From positions 1-37,344 of the forward strand of contig JAFDVL010000051.1 in the NCBI GenBank assembly GCA_018268995.1: 37,344 nucleotides of DNA, given 5' to 3'. The translations under genes were made by a program, and so were the position numbers. This DNA comes from Acidobacteriota bacterium. GTDB lineage: Bacteria; Acidobacteriota; Blastocatellia; RBC074. Below are positions 24,472 through 32,294 of this stretch, piece after piece. Position 1 is the first letter of the stretch. Every line of letters begins with the position of its first letter. Below the pieces are notes generated by a model. It saw only the letters and a list, made by a program, of their open reading frames with translations. It had not been told where the DNA came from and made no database searches.

Positions 24472-25183
24472 TGTCATAGTAGATAATTGACCAAAAAGCA
24501 AAGTTTTCCCCTTTTTCTTTACACCAGTCCGGGAAAGATTTGTCAGGGCATGCCAACGTATATTCTTCCCAAGCAGCGATAAGCTTTCGGTATGTATGAA
24601 GTTCTTCCAGCAAATTTGTTTTCCCCGCTTCTGATGGAAGCCTGGCAATCAGAAGTGCAGCTTCCTCTAAACAAACTTTGCCCTCTTCCACCTCACCAAT
24701 AAACTGTGCTTCAGCAAGATGATGCGTTTGGTAGTCAACTGTATTCAGCTTTGCCTTCACCAGCATCGTCAGCGAGATTGCATCTGTAGGATCAATCTCC
24801 AATGCCCGCTCAAACTCAGCCAAGTCGCCGCTCATACATCCCAGCCACCGAGCGGGGATTGCACTGGCGTTCTCCTCAGTAGACCAAGCTTTGAGAATGG
24901 TGATCAAATACTGTTGCAGCGGATGCGGGATAAGTTGGTGAATGTGAGGATTCTCAAACCCCAAAGAAGCCAGCTCTACCGCGATCTCTCTTTGCGATTT
25001 CAGCGGTTTTTCTTGGGCAGCGGAGATAAATTCATTCATCGCCCCCAGTGCCGCTTTTTTGATCCCTTTTTCTTTCAGAAAACAATAATTGGCAAATGCT
25101 TCGTAGTTAGGTTTGCGAAGATACGTTTCTCCAACTTCTCGCAGTCCCTGAAAATTAGCGGAATTCCAATACATCATAGACAT
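24467..25183 (-). CDS. Unrecognised, probably all-helical protein
   Basis: No family recognised. The 238-residue product is rich in Leu, Ala, Glu and Lys and appears all-helical; a TPR-like stretch is visible (SGDLAEFERALEIDPTDAISLTMLVKAKL), followed by EEGKVCLEEAALLIARLP and a Trp-rich C-terminus (FPDWCKEKGENFAFWSIIYYDK). There is no signal peptide. The start is uncertain between 25183 and 25177; the latter overlaps the Nudix stop as ATGA. A longer frame to 25255 runs inside the Nudix gene and is rejected. The overlap means co-translation with the Nudix gene. A small-molecule or immunity-like role cannot be judged. Confidence 0.7.
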   Translation of the reverse strand: MSMMYWNSANFQGLREVGETYLRKPNYEAFANYCFLKEKGIKKAALGAMNEFISAAQEKPLKSQREIAVELASLGFENPHIHQLIPHPLQQYLITILKAWSTEENASAIPARWLGCMSGDLAEFERALEIDPTDAISLTMLVKAKLNTVDYQTHHLAEAQFIGEVEEGKVCLEEAALLIARLPSEAGKTNLLEELHTYRKLIAAWEEYTLACPDKSFPDWCKEKGENFAFWSIIYYDK

Positions 25184-25710
25184 TTTGTTTTCCGCACCAT
25201 TCGCAACACCGATTCTTCCTGCGTCAACGTTTCGATTTCCTCCAACGCCACCCACGCCAAATCTTTTGATTCGCTCGTCACGATCAACGGCGCGATTCGA
25301 TCTGCGATCAACAAAAACCGAACATCGTAATGAAAATGCGCAGGCTCGTTCGGGCGCGCCGGGATTTCGTGAATGTCTACGTCAAAGATGACCTTGGAAT
25401 GCGGATGTACATTCACGCCTGTTTCTTCGCGGGCTTCGCGCAACGCGGCGCTGAGCATATCGGCATCGTCTTCGATGTGACCGCCCGGTTGCAGCCATTT
25501 GTTCAGTTTGCCGTGATGTAGCAGCAGCGCATGCGAAAAGGTTTCGTCTACGATCCACGCGGAACCGGTCAAGTGACCGACGAGCAAATCGCGCGAATAG
25601 AAATTTTCGTACTCGCGTACAAACGCCACGATGCGTTCCAGCATTTGTTGTTCGTGGGAATCAACTGGCTGATGTTTGCCGAGCAATTGCAGCAATGGTT
25701 CTTGCTTCAT
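25174..25710 (-). CDS. Nudix hydrolase
   Basis: The Nudix box begins at G77 (GGHIEDDAD) and continues to ALREAREETGV (89-99). The metal-binding REAREE residues are intact, but the first Glu of the consensus GX5E is Ala83, flanked by Asp82 and Asp84, a variant found in some GGHxE-type subfamilies. It hydrolyses a nucleoside diphosphate linked to some other group; the substrate cannot be assigned. Length is 178 aa. The stop of the gene overlaps the next start by 4-10 bases, and its own start abuts the EF-P gene stop (shared base 25710). It sits in a P450-efp-Nudix-unknown operon. Confidence 0.88.
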   Translation of the reverse strand: MKQEPLLQLLGKHQPVDSHEQQMLERIVAFVREYENFYSRDLLVGHLTGSAWIVDETFSHALLLHHGKLNKWLQPGGHIEDDADMLSAALREAREETGVNVHPHSKVIFDVDIHEIPARPNEPAHFHYDVRFLLIADRIAPLIVTSESKDLAWVALEEIETLTQEESVLRMVRKTKCL

Positions 25711-26282
25711 CAGGCTCGCCCATCAAATTCGCCCGTGACGGTGCTGACGCGCACGACTTCACCGTCTTTGATGAACAGCGGCACACGAATTTCCAACCCG
25801 GTTTCCAGCGTTGCCTGTTTGGTTGCGCCGCCGGATGCGCTGTTGCCCGAAGCGTTGCCGCCGGTTTCTGTAATGGTTAATTCGACGAATTGCGGAAGCT
25901 GCAACGACACCGCTTCGCCATTGTATTTCAGCGCCTGCAATGACAAGCCGTCTTTCAGGTAATAGCGGTCATCGCCAATCTGTTCGGCATCGAAGGTGAA
26001 TTGGTCGTAGGTGCTTTCGTCCATAAAGTGAAAGCCTTCGCCATCCGCATACAAAAACGAAGCGGGCGTCAATTCAACATCACATTCGCTGAATTTCTCG
26101 CTTGTCTTGAACGACTTTTCCTGCACCGAGCCGTTCAGTAAATGCCTAAGCTTCGTGCGTACCATCGTAGATGCGCCGCGTGCAGATGGTGATGCAAACA
26201 TCACTTCGACGACAGTATAGGGTTGGCCTTCGACTTCGATGGCGAGTTTGCGTTTGAGTTCGTTTGCTCCAATGAGTGCCAT
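25710..26282 (-). CDS. efp: Translation elongation factor P, with EfpL/YeiP-like tip loop
   Basis: Three-domain EF-P: KOW-like N-domain (MALIGANELKRKLAIEVEGQPY), OB domain I (SFLYADGEGFHFMDESTYDQF) and OB domain II (LPQFVELTITETG, ATLETGLEIRVPLFIKDGE, VSTVTGEFDGRA). EF-P relieves ribosome stalling at polyproline. The tip loop that contacts the P-site tRNA reads SPSARGASTMVRTK with R35 at the apex, instead of the PGKGQAF lysine of E. coli EF-P; it is close to the SPTARGAATLYK loop of E. coli YeiP/EfpL. The C-terminal domain is closer to ordinary EF-P. The lysine-modifying EpmA/EpmB route therefore should not apply. The gene is directly followed by the Nudix gene and begins five bases after the P450 stop. 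Confidence 0.93.
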   Translation of the reverse strand: MALIGANELKRKLAIEVEGQPYTVVEVMFASPSARGASTMVRTKLRHLLNGSVQEKSFKTSEKFSECDVELTPASFLYADGEGFHFMDESTYDQFTFDAEQIGDDRYYLKDGLSLQALKYNGEAVSLQLPQFVELTITETGGNASGNSASGGATKQATLETGLEIRVPLFIKDGEVVRVSTVTGEFDGRA

Positions 26283-26287
26283 AGATT

Positions 26288-27640
26288 CTATCGTTTCTCC
26301 AAATACATTTTCATCCCGTGTTTCGGGCGTAGTGTAATCAATGCGCGTGTTTCAACCGGATGCCCTTGCACAAGACGCGGCTTCCATTGCTGCGCAAGAG
26401 TCGCAATTACTAATGACGCTTCCATCCACGCGAAGGCTTCGCCAATACAGGTGCGTGTGCCGCCGCCGAACGGGAAGTACGAAAACTTCGGACGCGCGTC
26501 TTTCAATTCGGGTGTCCAGCGTTCGGGGATGAATTTCTCCGGTTCCGGGAACCAGCGCGCGTCGTGATGCGTCAGGTATTGGCTCATCAAAATCAAATCA
26601 CCTGCTTTGATTTGGTGATCATCAATTTCGTGATCCACCAGCGCGCGCCGCCCGATGATCCACGCGGGTGGATACAAGCGCATCGCTTCGGCAAAGACCA
26701 TTTCGGCGTAGCGCAATTTAGGTAAATCCTCGAATGTTGGCAAGCGGCCTTGCAAGATTGAATCAATCTCTGCGTGTAATTTGGTCTCGGCCTCCGGGTG
26801 TTGCGAGAGCAAATACCACGTCCACGTCAGCGCCGTCGCGGTGGTTTCATGTCCGGCGAGGAAGATCGTCAATGCTTCGTCGCGCACCTGGCTGTCTGTC
26901 ATCCCGCCTGTGCCGCCTTCTTCGTCCTGTGCCATCAGCAACATCGAAAGGAAATCGCCGCGATCCACATTGCTCGCCCGCCGTTCGCGGATGATACCGT
27001 AAATAATGTCGTCAAGCCGTTGTCGCGCTTTTTCAAACCGGCGATTGCTTGGCAGCGGCAGCAACGCCAGAATTCCTGCCAATGGATTTGGAATGCGTTC
27101 CGCAATCGCCATCAGATCAGTCAACGCTTGCCCTACTTCGCTCGCATCTTCTTCGACATCCGCATCGAACAGCGTACGTCCCGCAATCACGAGCGTGAGT
27201 CGCATCATTTCCTGCGACATCTCAAGCTCTGCTCCAGCGGGTAACGTTGCCCAACGTTCCCGCATTCGTCGCGCGTCCTCGACCATCGAAGTCGCATACG
27301 AAGCCACGCGCTGCCGATGAAACGCGGGTTGCACGAGGCGTCGTTGCCGCAAGTGAAATTCGCCTTCGCTTGTCAGCAAGCCTTCGCCGAGCAACTGCTT
27401 CATCATCTGAATGCCGCGCCCTTTCATGAACTTCTTTTGATTCGTGACCAATACATCGCGGATATGTTCAGGATGGCTCAGCAACCACACGGCTTGCGTA
27501 GCGATGTGAAACCGCACGACATCGCCGTGATCCTGCTTGAGCTTCGACAAAAAGCTCACGCGGTCGCCGCGAATCGCCAGTAGGTTGCGCAGCGTCGAGC
27601 CTTTGTAGGACGGTTTCGATTGCGAAATGACAGCGGACAT
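26288..27640 (-). CDS. Cytochrome P450
   Basis: A soluble bacterial P450 of 450 aa. I-helix AGHETTA (262-268), K-helix ExxR (E318-R321, AEAMRLYPP), the PERW motif (372-375) and the heme-ligand loop FGGGTRTCIG with Cys398 are all intact. It shows the CYP102/CYP4-like long-chain pattern more than a CYP101 pattern; substrate, and whether fatty acid or terpene, cannot be told. No redox partner is adjacent, although the TrxR-fold flavoprotein lies about 8 kb away. The start is the ATG at 27640 (MSAVISQ) with GAGG eight bases upstream; a longer frame crosses the terminator hairpin and is rejected. Its stop is five bases from efp. Confidence 0.94.
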   Translation of the reverse strand: MSAVISQSKPSYKGSTLRNLLAIRGDRVSFLSKLKQDHGDVVRFHIATQAVWLLSHPEHIRDVLVTNQKKFMKGRGIQMMKQLLGEGLLTSEGEFHLRQRRLVQPAFHRQRVASYATSMVEDARRMRERWATLPAGAELEMSQEMMRLTLVIAGRTLFDADVEEDASEVGQALTDLMAIAERIPNPLAGILALLPLPSNRRFEKARQRLDDIIYGIIRERRASNVDRGDFLSMLLMAQDEEGGTGGMTDSQVRDEALTIFLAGHETTATALTWTWYLLSQHPEAETKLHAEIDSILQGRLPTFEDLPKLRYAEMVFAEAMRLYPPAWIIGRRALVDHEIDDHQIKAGDLILMSQYLTHHDARWFPEPEKFIPERWTPELKDARPKFSYFPFGGGTRTCIGEAFAWMEASLVIATLAQQWKPRLVQGHPVETRALITLRPKHGMKMYLEKR

Positions 27641-27652
27641 ACGAAGTACCTC

Positions 27653-27693
27653 AAAAAGAAAAGGGGACGACTTATGATAAGTTTTCGCCCCTT
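27653..27693 (-). terminator. Terminator of the PIN module, overlapping the P450 promoter region
   Basis: On the minus strand AAGGGG (27688-27693) pairs with CCCCTT (27661-27666), with an inner ACTTAT/ATAAGT pairing, followed by TTTTCTTTTT (27651-27660). Only about 12 bases then separate it from the P450 ATG. A TATCAT -10-like box lies inside the stem, about 15 bases after TTGCAA. Confidence 0.7.
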
Positions 27694-27718
27694 CTTGCAA
27701 GCCTCAGATTTACGCCTT

Positions 27719-28297
27719 TCACTGATCCGTACGTTTTTTAGGTCGCGCCTTTTTAGCTGCTGCGGGTTTTCTTTTCACCCCAGAAATAAGGCTACCCTGT
27801 TTGTATTCGGCAGGCAGCAATGTGGTTTCTGATGGGCGAACGACTCTTAATCCAAGTGCTTTTAGCTTCTCTGCATTTTTATTGATCTGCCCATCACCAG
27901 TAAAAATCTCCTGACAACCCGTTTGGATTGCCGTTGCCACATGGATAGCATCTGCCGCTCGGCTCAAATAGATGCCATGCACCCACTCCAAATCCCTGGC
28001 TTTCTCTGTGATTTCTTGCGTTACCTGCGCCAAGAGAAAGATTCTCCCTGAAGTAAGCACCCGATTGATCAATGTCTTCGTGTCTTCGTTGGCAGGCGCA
28101 CCCGCTTCAGACCTTTTACATTCGACGATAGTAAGCGTTGAGGTGACGAGTTCAAGTTGACCATCTAAGGCCGCTCGCATAATAGCCTTCGTATGCCAAA
28201 CGTTATCTTCACGCTCAGGTTCTATTGTGCCATTTAGGTCATATTTGATGGCATCAATCAACGGGTTGGCATCAAGGTAGATTCTTGGCTTAGGCAT
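27719..28297 (-). CDS. PIN-domain nuclease (VapC-like)
   Basis: Four acidic residues fit a PIN active site: D9 (IYLDANPLID), E59 (LTIVECKR), D116 (SRAADAIHVATA) and D135 (FTGDGQINKNAEK). PIN nucleases of this kind cleave RNA with Mg2+ or Mn2+. Beyond the usual roughly 150 residues there is a basic C-terminal tail (GVKRKPAAAKKARPKKRTDQ) that could bind nucleic acid. No conventional VapB-like antitoxin is adjacent; the gene lies five bases after an unrecognised 269-residue gene and is followed by a terminator, so the two form a self-contained unit. Base composition appears more AT-rich than the neighbouring tkt and P450 genes, hinting at acquisition. Confidence 0.87.
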   Translation of the reverse strand: MPKPRIYLDANPLIDAIKYDLNGTIEPEREDNVWHTKAIMRAALDGQLELVTSTLTIVECKRSEAGAPANEDTKTLINRVLTSGRIFLLAQVTQEITEKARDLEWVHGIYLSRAADAIHVATAIQTGCQEIFTGDGQINKNAEKLKALGLRVVRPSETTLLPAEYKQGSLISGVKRKPAAAKKARPKKRTDQ

Positions 28298-28302
28298 AAC
28301 CG

Positions 28303-29112
28303 CTAAGAAATAAAAGGACTGAGAGATGGTTCTTCAGGTAAGAAATCAAGGTACTCTTCCGTTGATAAATTACCTGTGAAACTAGGATCGCAGCCGAAAA
28401 ATTTATCTAAATCATCAGGACGAAGTTCAGGAGACTCTCGAATAGTTTGGATGTCCAAGTATTCCACCTGCCCATTTATGATCTTGAGCCATCCTTCGAC
28501 ATTAACAATGGCATCTCGCGCTTGCAGTAATTGGACAATGTGCCCGTACCTGTCAGGTGTAAAATGGCAGGAAATCTTTTGACCAGTTAATGAGTCAACC
28601 ACCCAAATTAAGTTTGAAGATTTGAATAGGGCGGTGATTTTCCCTTGGAAGCCCCCATATTGTCTGACCGTTTGAACGATCTGCCTTTCAATTTCCAACG
28701 CCCGCTGTTTCGATAATCTGCGAATTTTGGGGCGTGGCTTTCCGTTGTATACACCAATAGTTACAAAGTCATCTTCCGTTAAGGGCAGGGCGATCTTGGC
28801 ATATTGCAAAAAGGTATTTTGAGTAAGGCCGAAGCGCAGACTATCAGCAACAGTTTTGGGGTTCGTAATGTGATCTAAAGCTTTTTGTCCAGTTAGTATT
28901 AAAGACTCATCGGCCTTGCCTATATATGTGGGGGCAAAAGCAACTGAGCCATTGTGGAAGTCATCGGCTATCCACTCGCCTTCCACAAGTCTGAGATCAT
29001 TACTAAACAGCTCAAGAAACTTCTGGATTTCGTCTGCTAGCTTAGCTAGCTTCCCTAGCTGAATTCCTTCCCGCCCTTTATTCAGCACAATTTTGAGTTT
29101 TAATTGAGACAT
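28303..29112 (-). CDS. Unrecognised partner protein of the PIN gene
   Basis: No family recognised. The start is the ATG at 29112, with AGGAGG five bases upstream; a 25-residue longer frame with a hydrophobic N-terminus lacks a ribosome-binding site. The 269-residue protein is cytoplasmic. N-terminal half: a beta-strand/helix region (LKLKIVLNKGREGIQ, KLADEIQKFLELF, EWIADDFHNGSVAFAPTYIG). C-terminal half, about 155-225: a beta-rich, OB- or SH3-like region (FQGKITALFKSSNLIWVVDSL, GWLKIINGQVEYLDI). The last 45 residues are acidic and proline-rich (PEEPSLSP). Position directly before the PIN gene suggests an antitoxin or specificity factor; it is far larger than known VapB proteins. Confidence 0.8.
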   Translation of the reverse strand: MSQLKLKIVLNKGREGIQLGKLAKLADEIQKFLELFSNDLRLVEGEWIADDFHNGSVAFAPTYIGKADESLILTGQKALDHITNPKTVADSLRFGLTQNTFLQYAKIALPLTEDDFVTIGVYNGKPRPKIRRLSKQRALEIERQIVQTVRQYGGFQGKITALFKSSNLIWVVDSLTGQKISCHFTPDRYGHIVQLLQARDAIVNVEGWLKIINGQVEYLDIQTIRESPELRPDDLDKFFGCDPSFTGNLSTEEYLDFLPEEPSLSPFIS

Positions 29113-29146
29113 AGTGCCTCCTGTCGAAAAGGCTAAGAAGTAATAA

Positions 29147-29166
29147 CTGGCTATGAAAATAGCCAG
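29147..29166 (-). terminator. Hairpin after tkt / in the leader of the PIN module
   Basis: A perfect 8-bp stem CTGGCTAT/ATAGCCAG closes a four-base loop (GAAA on plus, TTTC on minus). On the minus strand it is followed by TTATTACTTCTT, which fits a modest tkt terminator. Confidence 0.5.
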
Positions 29167-29204
29167 CAATAACCAATCAATTAGCACGAGCTATTGACAG
29201 AAAA

Positions 29205-29210
29205 ATTATA
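29205..29210 (-). promoter_or_regulatory. Possible -10 box upstream of the PIN module
   Basis: A consensus TATAAT on the minus strand lies 93 bases before the start at 29112 and upstream of the hairpin at 29147-29166. No good -35 hexamer is found at 16-18 bp, so this is only suggestive. If used, the hairpin would be in the leader. Confidence 0.3.
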
Positions 29211-29228
29211 AGTCTAAGCAAGGTGAAT

Positions 29229-31223
29229 TTATAGCCCCGCTAACAGCGCGCGCACTTTATCCGCAATATTCACCGCCGTGAAGCCGAATTTCTCCATCAC
29301 GACTTTCAGCGGAGCCGATGCGCCGTAACTGGTCATTCCAATCGTGATGCCTTGCAAGCCGACATAGCGTTCCCATCCCTGCATAATCGCGGCTTCAATT
29401 GCCACGCGCGCTGTAATCAACGGTGGCAGTACGGTGTCGCGGTATTCCTGCGATTGTTTCTCGAACAATTCCCAACTCGGCATGCTGACGACGCGTGCGC
29501 TGATGCCTTCGGCAGCTAAGGTTTCGCGCGCCGCCATCGTGATACCGACCTCGGAGCCAGAGGTAATCAGGATCACGTCAATGTTCTCCGCATCAGCGAG
29601 CACGTACGCGCCTTTCAGCGTGCCTTCGACTGCGCCGAATTTCGTGCGGTCAATCGTGGGCAAACCTTGCCGCGTCAGAATCAAAGCGGTCGGGCCGTGT
29701 GTGTTTTCGAGCGCCGCGCGCCAGGCCATCGCGGTTTCGTTGGCGTCGCCGGGACGAATCACCGTCAGGTTGTGAATCGCGCGAATCTGCGCCAATTGCT
29801 CGACGGGTTGATGCGTCGGCCCGTCTTCGCCCACGCCAATGCTGTCGTGCGTCCAGACATAAATTGTTTGAATGCCCATCATCGCCGCCAATCGCACAGG
29901 CGGGAGCATATATTGGGAAAACACCATGAACGTGCCGCCGAAGGGAATCAGCGGTTTCGTCAGTGCAATGCCGTTCATTGCTGATCCCATCGCATGTTCA
30001 CGCACTCCAAAGTTGAAATTGCGCGCGTTACGAATTTCAGCGCTGAATTCAGGGTAGCCATTGAGGAACGTTTTGTTTGATCCGCGCAAATCCGCCGACC
30101 CGCCGATCAACTGCGGCAACGCTGGGGCAATGGCGTTCATTACTTTACCCGATGCGTCACGCGTGGCTACGTCTTTGCCTGCCTCAAACGTGGGCAGCAA
30201 TTGTTTCCATGCCTCCTGGTGACCGCTGTTCCAGGTTTCCCATTGGGCGGCCAGATCGGGATGCTCACGTTTATACGCCGCGAATTTATCTTTCCACTCG
30301 TTTTCCAGATCACGGCCTTTTTCGATGCAATGACGGAAATTGACCAGGGCTTCGGGCGGCACCGCAAAAGCTTCTTCGTAATCCCAGCCGAGCGTTTGTT
30401 TGGCCAGCTTGACCTCTTCGACGCCGAGCGGTTCGCCGTGCGATTTTGCCGAGCCTTGTTTGTTGGGTGAGCCGTAACCGATGATCGTCTTGGTGCAAAT
30501 GATCGAAGGACGCGAGTCTTTTTGCGCGGCAAGCAGTGCTTTTTCGATGCCTTCGACATCAAGGCCATCCACGGTTTGGACATGCCATCCGTACGCTTCA
30601 AAACGCTTTACGCGATCTTCGCTGAACGACATCGAGGTTGGCCCATCGAGTGAAATGTCATTGTCATCGTAGAGATAAATCAAGCGACCGAGTTTCAGAT
30701 GCCCAGCCATTGACGCGGCCTCAGCTGCCACGCCTTCCATCAAATCACCATCGGACACAATCGCATAAATGTAATAATCAAATAGATCGTGTCCCGGTTG
30801 ATTGAAATTCGCTGCCAAATATTCCTGCGCAATGGCCATTCCAACGCCGTTCGCAAAGCCTTGTCCAAGTGGCCCGGTGGTCGTTTCGATGGCTGGCGAG
30901 AGTTCTGACTCAGGATGGCCCGGCGTCAGACTGCCCCATTGTCGAAAGTTTTTGAGCTGATCCAGAGTGAAATCGTCATAGCCGGTCAGATACAACAAGC
31001 TGTAAAGCAGCATTGAGCCATGTCCCGCAGACAAAACAAAGCGATCTCGATTCGTCCATTTGGGGTTTTTCGGATTGTGACGCATGACTTTCGTCCAGAG
31101 CACATAAGCGGCGGGAGCCATGCCCATTGGCATTCCGGGGTGACCGGAGTTGGCTTTTTGCACGCCATCCATTGAAAGCGTACGAATCGTATTGATCGAA
31201 AGTTGGTCAAGCGTTGTGGACAT
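29229..31223 (-). CDS. tkt: Transketolase
   Basis: Thiamine diphosphate enzyme of the pentose phosphate pathway that moves two-carbon units between ketoses and aldoses. The 664 residues contain H28 (NSGHPGMP), H68 (LSAGHGSML), the cofactor motif SDGDLMEG (157-164), the catalytic-Glu segment NFGVREHAMG and the VWTHDSIGVGEDGPTHQP segment with its conserved His. Full-length, single-chain bacterial type. GAGGAG lies six bases before the ATG at 31223. It follows the MreB-like gene by 32 bases and ends before a hairpin at 29147-29166. Confidence 0.97.
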   Translation of the reverse strand: MSTTLDQLSINTIRTLSMDGVQKANSGHPGMPMGMAPAAYVLWTKVMRHNPKNPKWTNRDRFVLSAGHGSMLLYSLLYLTGYDDFTLDQLKNFRQWGSLTPGHPESELSPAIETTTGPLGQGFANGVGMAIAQEYLAANFNQPGHDLFDYYIYAIVSDGDLMEGVAAEAASMAGHLKLGRLIYLYDDNDISLDGPTSMSFSEDRVKRFEAYGWHVQTVDGLDVEGIEKALLAAQKDSRPSIICTKTIIGYGSPNKQGSAKSHGEPLGVEEVKLAKQTLGWDYEEAFAVPPEALVNFRHCIEKGRDLENEWKDKFAAYKREHPDLAAQWETWNSGHQEAWKQLLPTFEAGKDVATRDASGKVMNAIAPALPQLIGGSADLRGSNKTFLNGYPEFSAEIRNARNFNFGVREHAMGSAMNGIALTKPLIPFGGTFMVFSQYMLPPVRLAAMMGIQTIYVWTHDSIGVGEDGPTHQPVEQLAQIRAIHNLTVIRPGDANETAMAWRAALENTHGPTALILTRQGLPTIDRTKFGAVEGTLKGAYVLADAENIDVILITSGSEVGITMAARETLAAEGISARVVSMPSWELFEKQSQEYRDTVLPPLITARVAIEAAIMQGWERYVGLQGITIGMTSYGASAPLKVVMEKFGFTAVNIADKVRALLAGL

Positions 31224-31255
31224 TGATCTCCTCGTGGTTTTTATGGGTTAATGCG

Positions 31256-32284
31256 TTATACGTGTAACCAAAGATTGGTCACCTCTCCGACAGCAAGCAT
31301 CTGACGCGCGCCATTGATGACTGCGCGCATGGGTTCTCTCACCGGTTTCACTGTAATGTTGGTTTCGTCAGCAATTAAGGCCGTCATCCCTGGCAGACAA
31401 GCTCCTCCACCCGTCAGCCGAATGCCACTTTCAATTACCTCGCAGGCGATTTCTGGCGGCAGATTGCGCAACGCCGCTCCTACCGCCGCGATTATATCTT
31501 TTAGCACCGGATTTAATGCGGCTGCAATTTCGTGCCCGTAAATATTTACACGGCGCAAGGTGCCCGTGCGCGAATCATCACCTGCCGCAATGTAAGAAGC
31601 GGATAAATTCTGTTGTCTAGTTGCCCCGATCTTGCGGACTAATCGTTCGGCTTCGTTCTGATACAGCTTTACGTCATAACGTGTGGCGGCAAGATCACAG
31701 ACGGCATGCGTCAAGTCACTGCAAGCAAGGCGCACTGCATCTGTGGCAACAAGTGATCCAAGTCGGATCACCGCAATGTCTGTGACACCATCACCGATGT
31801 CTACAATCATTTGTGCATGCGGGGATGCCACATCCATCCCGCCGCCAATCGCTGCCGCCAATGGTTCTGGCGCAATGGCAACCGCTGAAGCTCCAGCGCT
31901 CCGGGTTGCTTCAATCAGGGCGGCTCGCTCTTCTTCGCAAGCATCTGTAGGCGCGCAAACCAGAACTCGTGGTTTCAAAATTCCCATTCGTCGGCTCCGT
32001 CGCAACAGAGGAGTTAACAAAGCAGTTGTCGCTTTGACATCCGCCACCACCCCGGCACGCAACGGCGAGACTAAGGCGTGCTGCTTGTCTTTGATTGAAA
32101 AAGCGGCGGATACGCCCACCTCTTCAATTCTGCCCGTATCGGTGCTCATCCGCACGATGGAGGGTTCTTCCGCGATAATGCCTTGTCCGCGTGCATAGAG
32201 ACGCGTATTTGCAGTTCCCAAATCTAAGGCAATGTCTGGGTCTGCGAGGGCTTTGCGCAAGCAGGAATGAAGAAGCGATGACAT
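31256..32284 (-). CDS. Divergent MreB-like actin-fold protein
   Basis: Actin/Hsp70-fold motifs are visible: phosphate 1 DLGTANTRLY (21-30), EPLAAAIGGGMDV (140-152), phosphate 2 VDIGDGVTDIAVI (161-173) and adenosine LTGGGACLPG (290-299). Length 342 fits MreB/Mbl. The N-terminal phosphate loop and overall architecture match MreB, but the second loop reads DIGDG where MreB has DIGGGT, and the sequence lacks many standard MreB segments. No mreC or mreD is adjacent, so this is likely a second, orphan MreB paralogue rather than the main cell-shape filament. It lies 32 bases before tkt and ten bases after a DUF6941-like gene, so it may be co-expressed with them. Confidence 0.8.
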   Translation of the reverse strand: MSSLLHSCLRKALADPDIALDLGTANTRLYARGQGIIAEEPSIVRMSTDTGRIEEVGVSAAFSIKDKQHALVSPLRAGVVADVKATTALLTPLLRRSRRMGILKPRVLVCAPTDACEEERAALIEATRSAGASAVAIAPEPLAAAIGGGMDVASPHAQMIVDIGDGVTDIAVIRLGSLVATDAVRLACSDLTHAVCDLAATRYDVKLYQNEAERLVRKIGATRQQNLSASYIAAGDDSRTGTLRRVNIYGHEIAAALNPVLKDIIAAVGAALRNLPPEIACEVIESGIRLTGGGACLPGMTALIADETNITVKPVREPMRAVINGARQMLAVGEVTNLWLHV

Positions 32285-32294
32285 AAAACTTTAC

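Noticed and set aside
25174..25710. Nudix gene as an inactive pseudo-enzyme because of Ala83
   Set aside because: The metal-binding REAREE core is complete and the first Glu of the box varies in active subfamilies.
29113..29187. Hydrophobic N-terminal extension of the PIN partner, suggesting a membrane protein
   Set aside because: No ribosome-binding site before 29187, while AGGAGG precedes the ATG at 29112; the extension also overlaps the tkt terminator hairpin.
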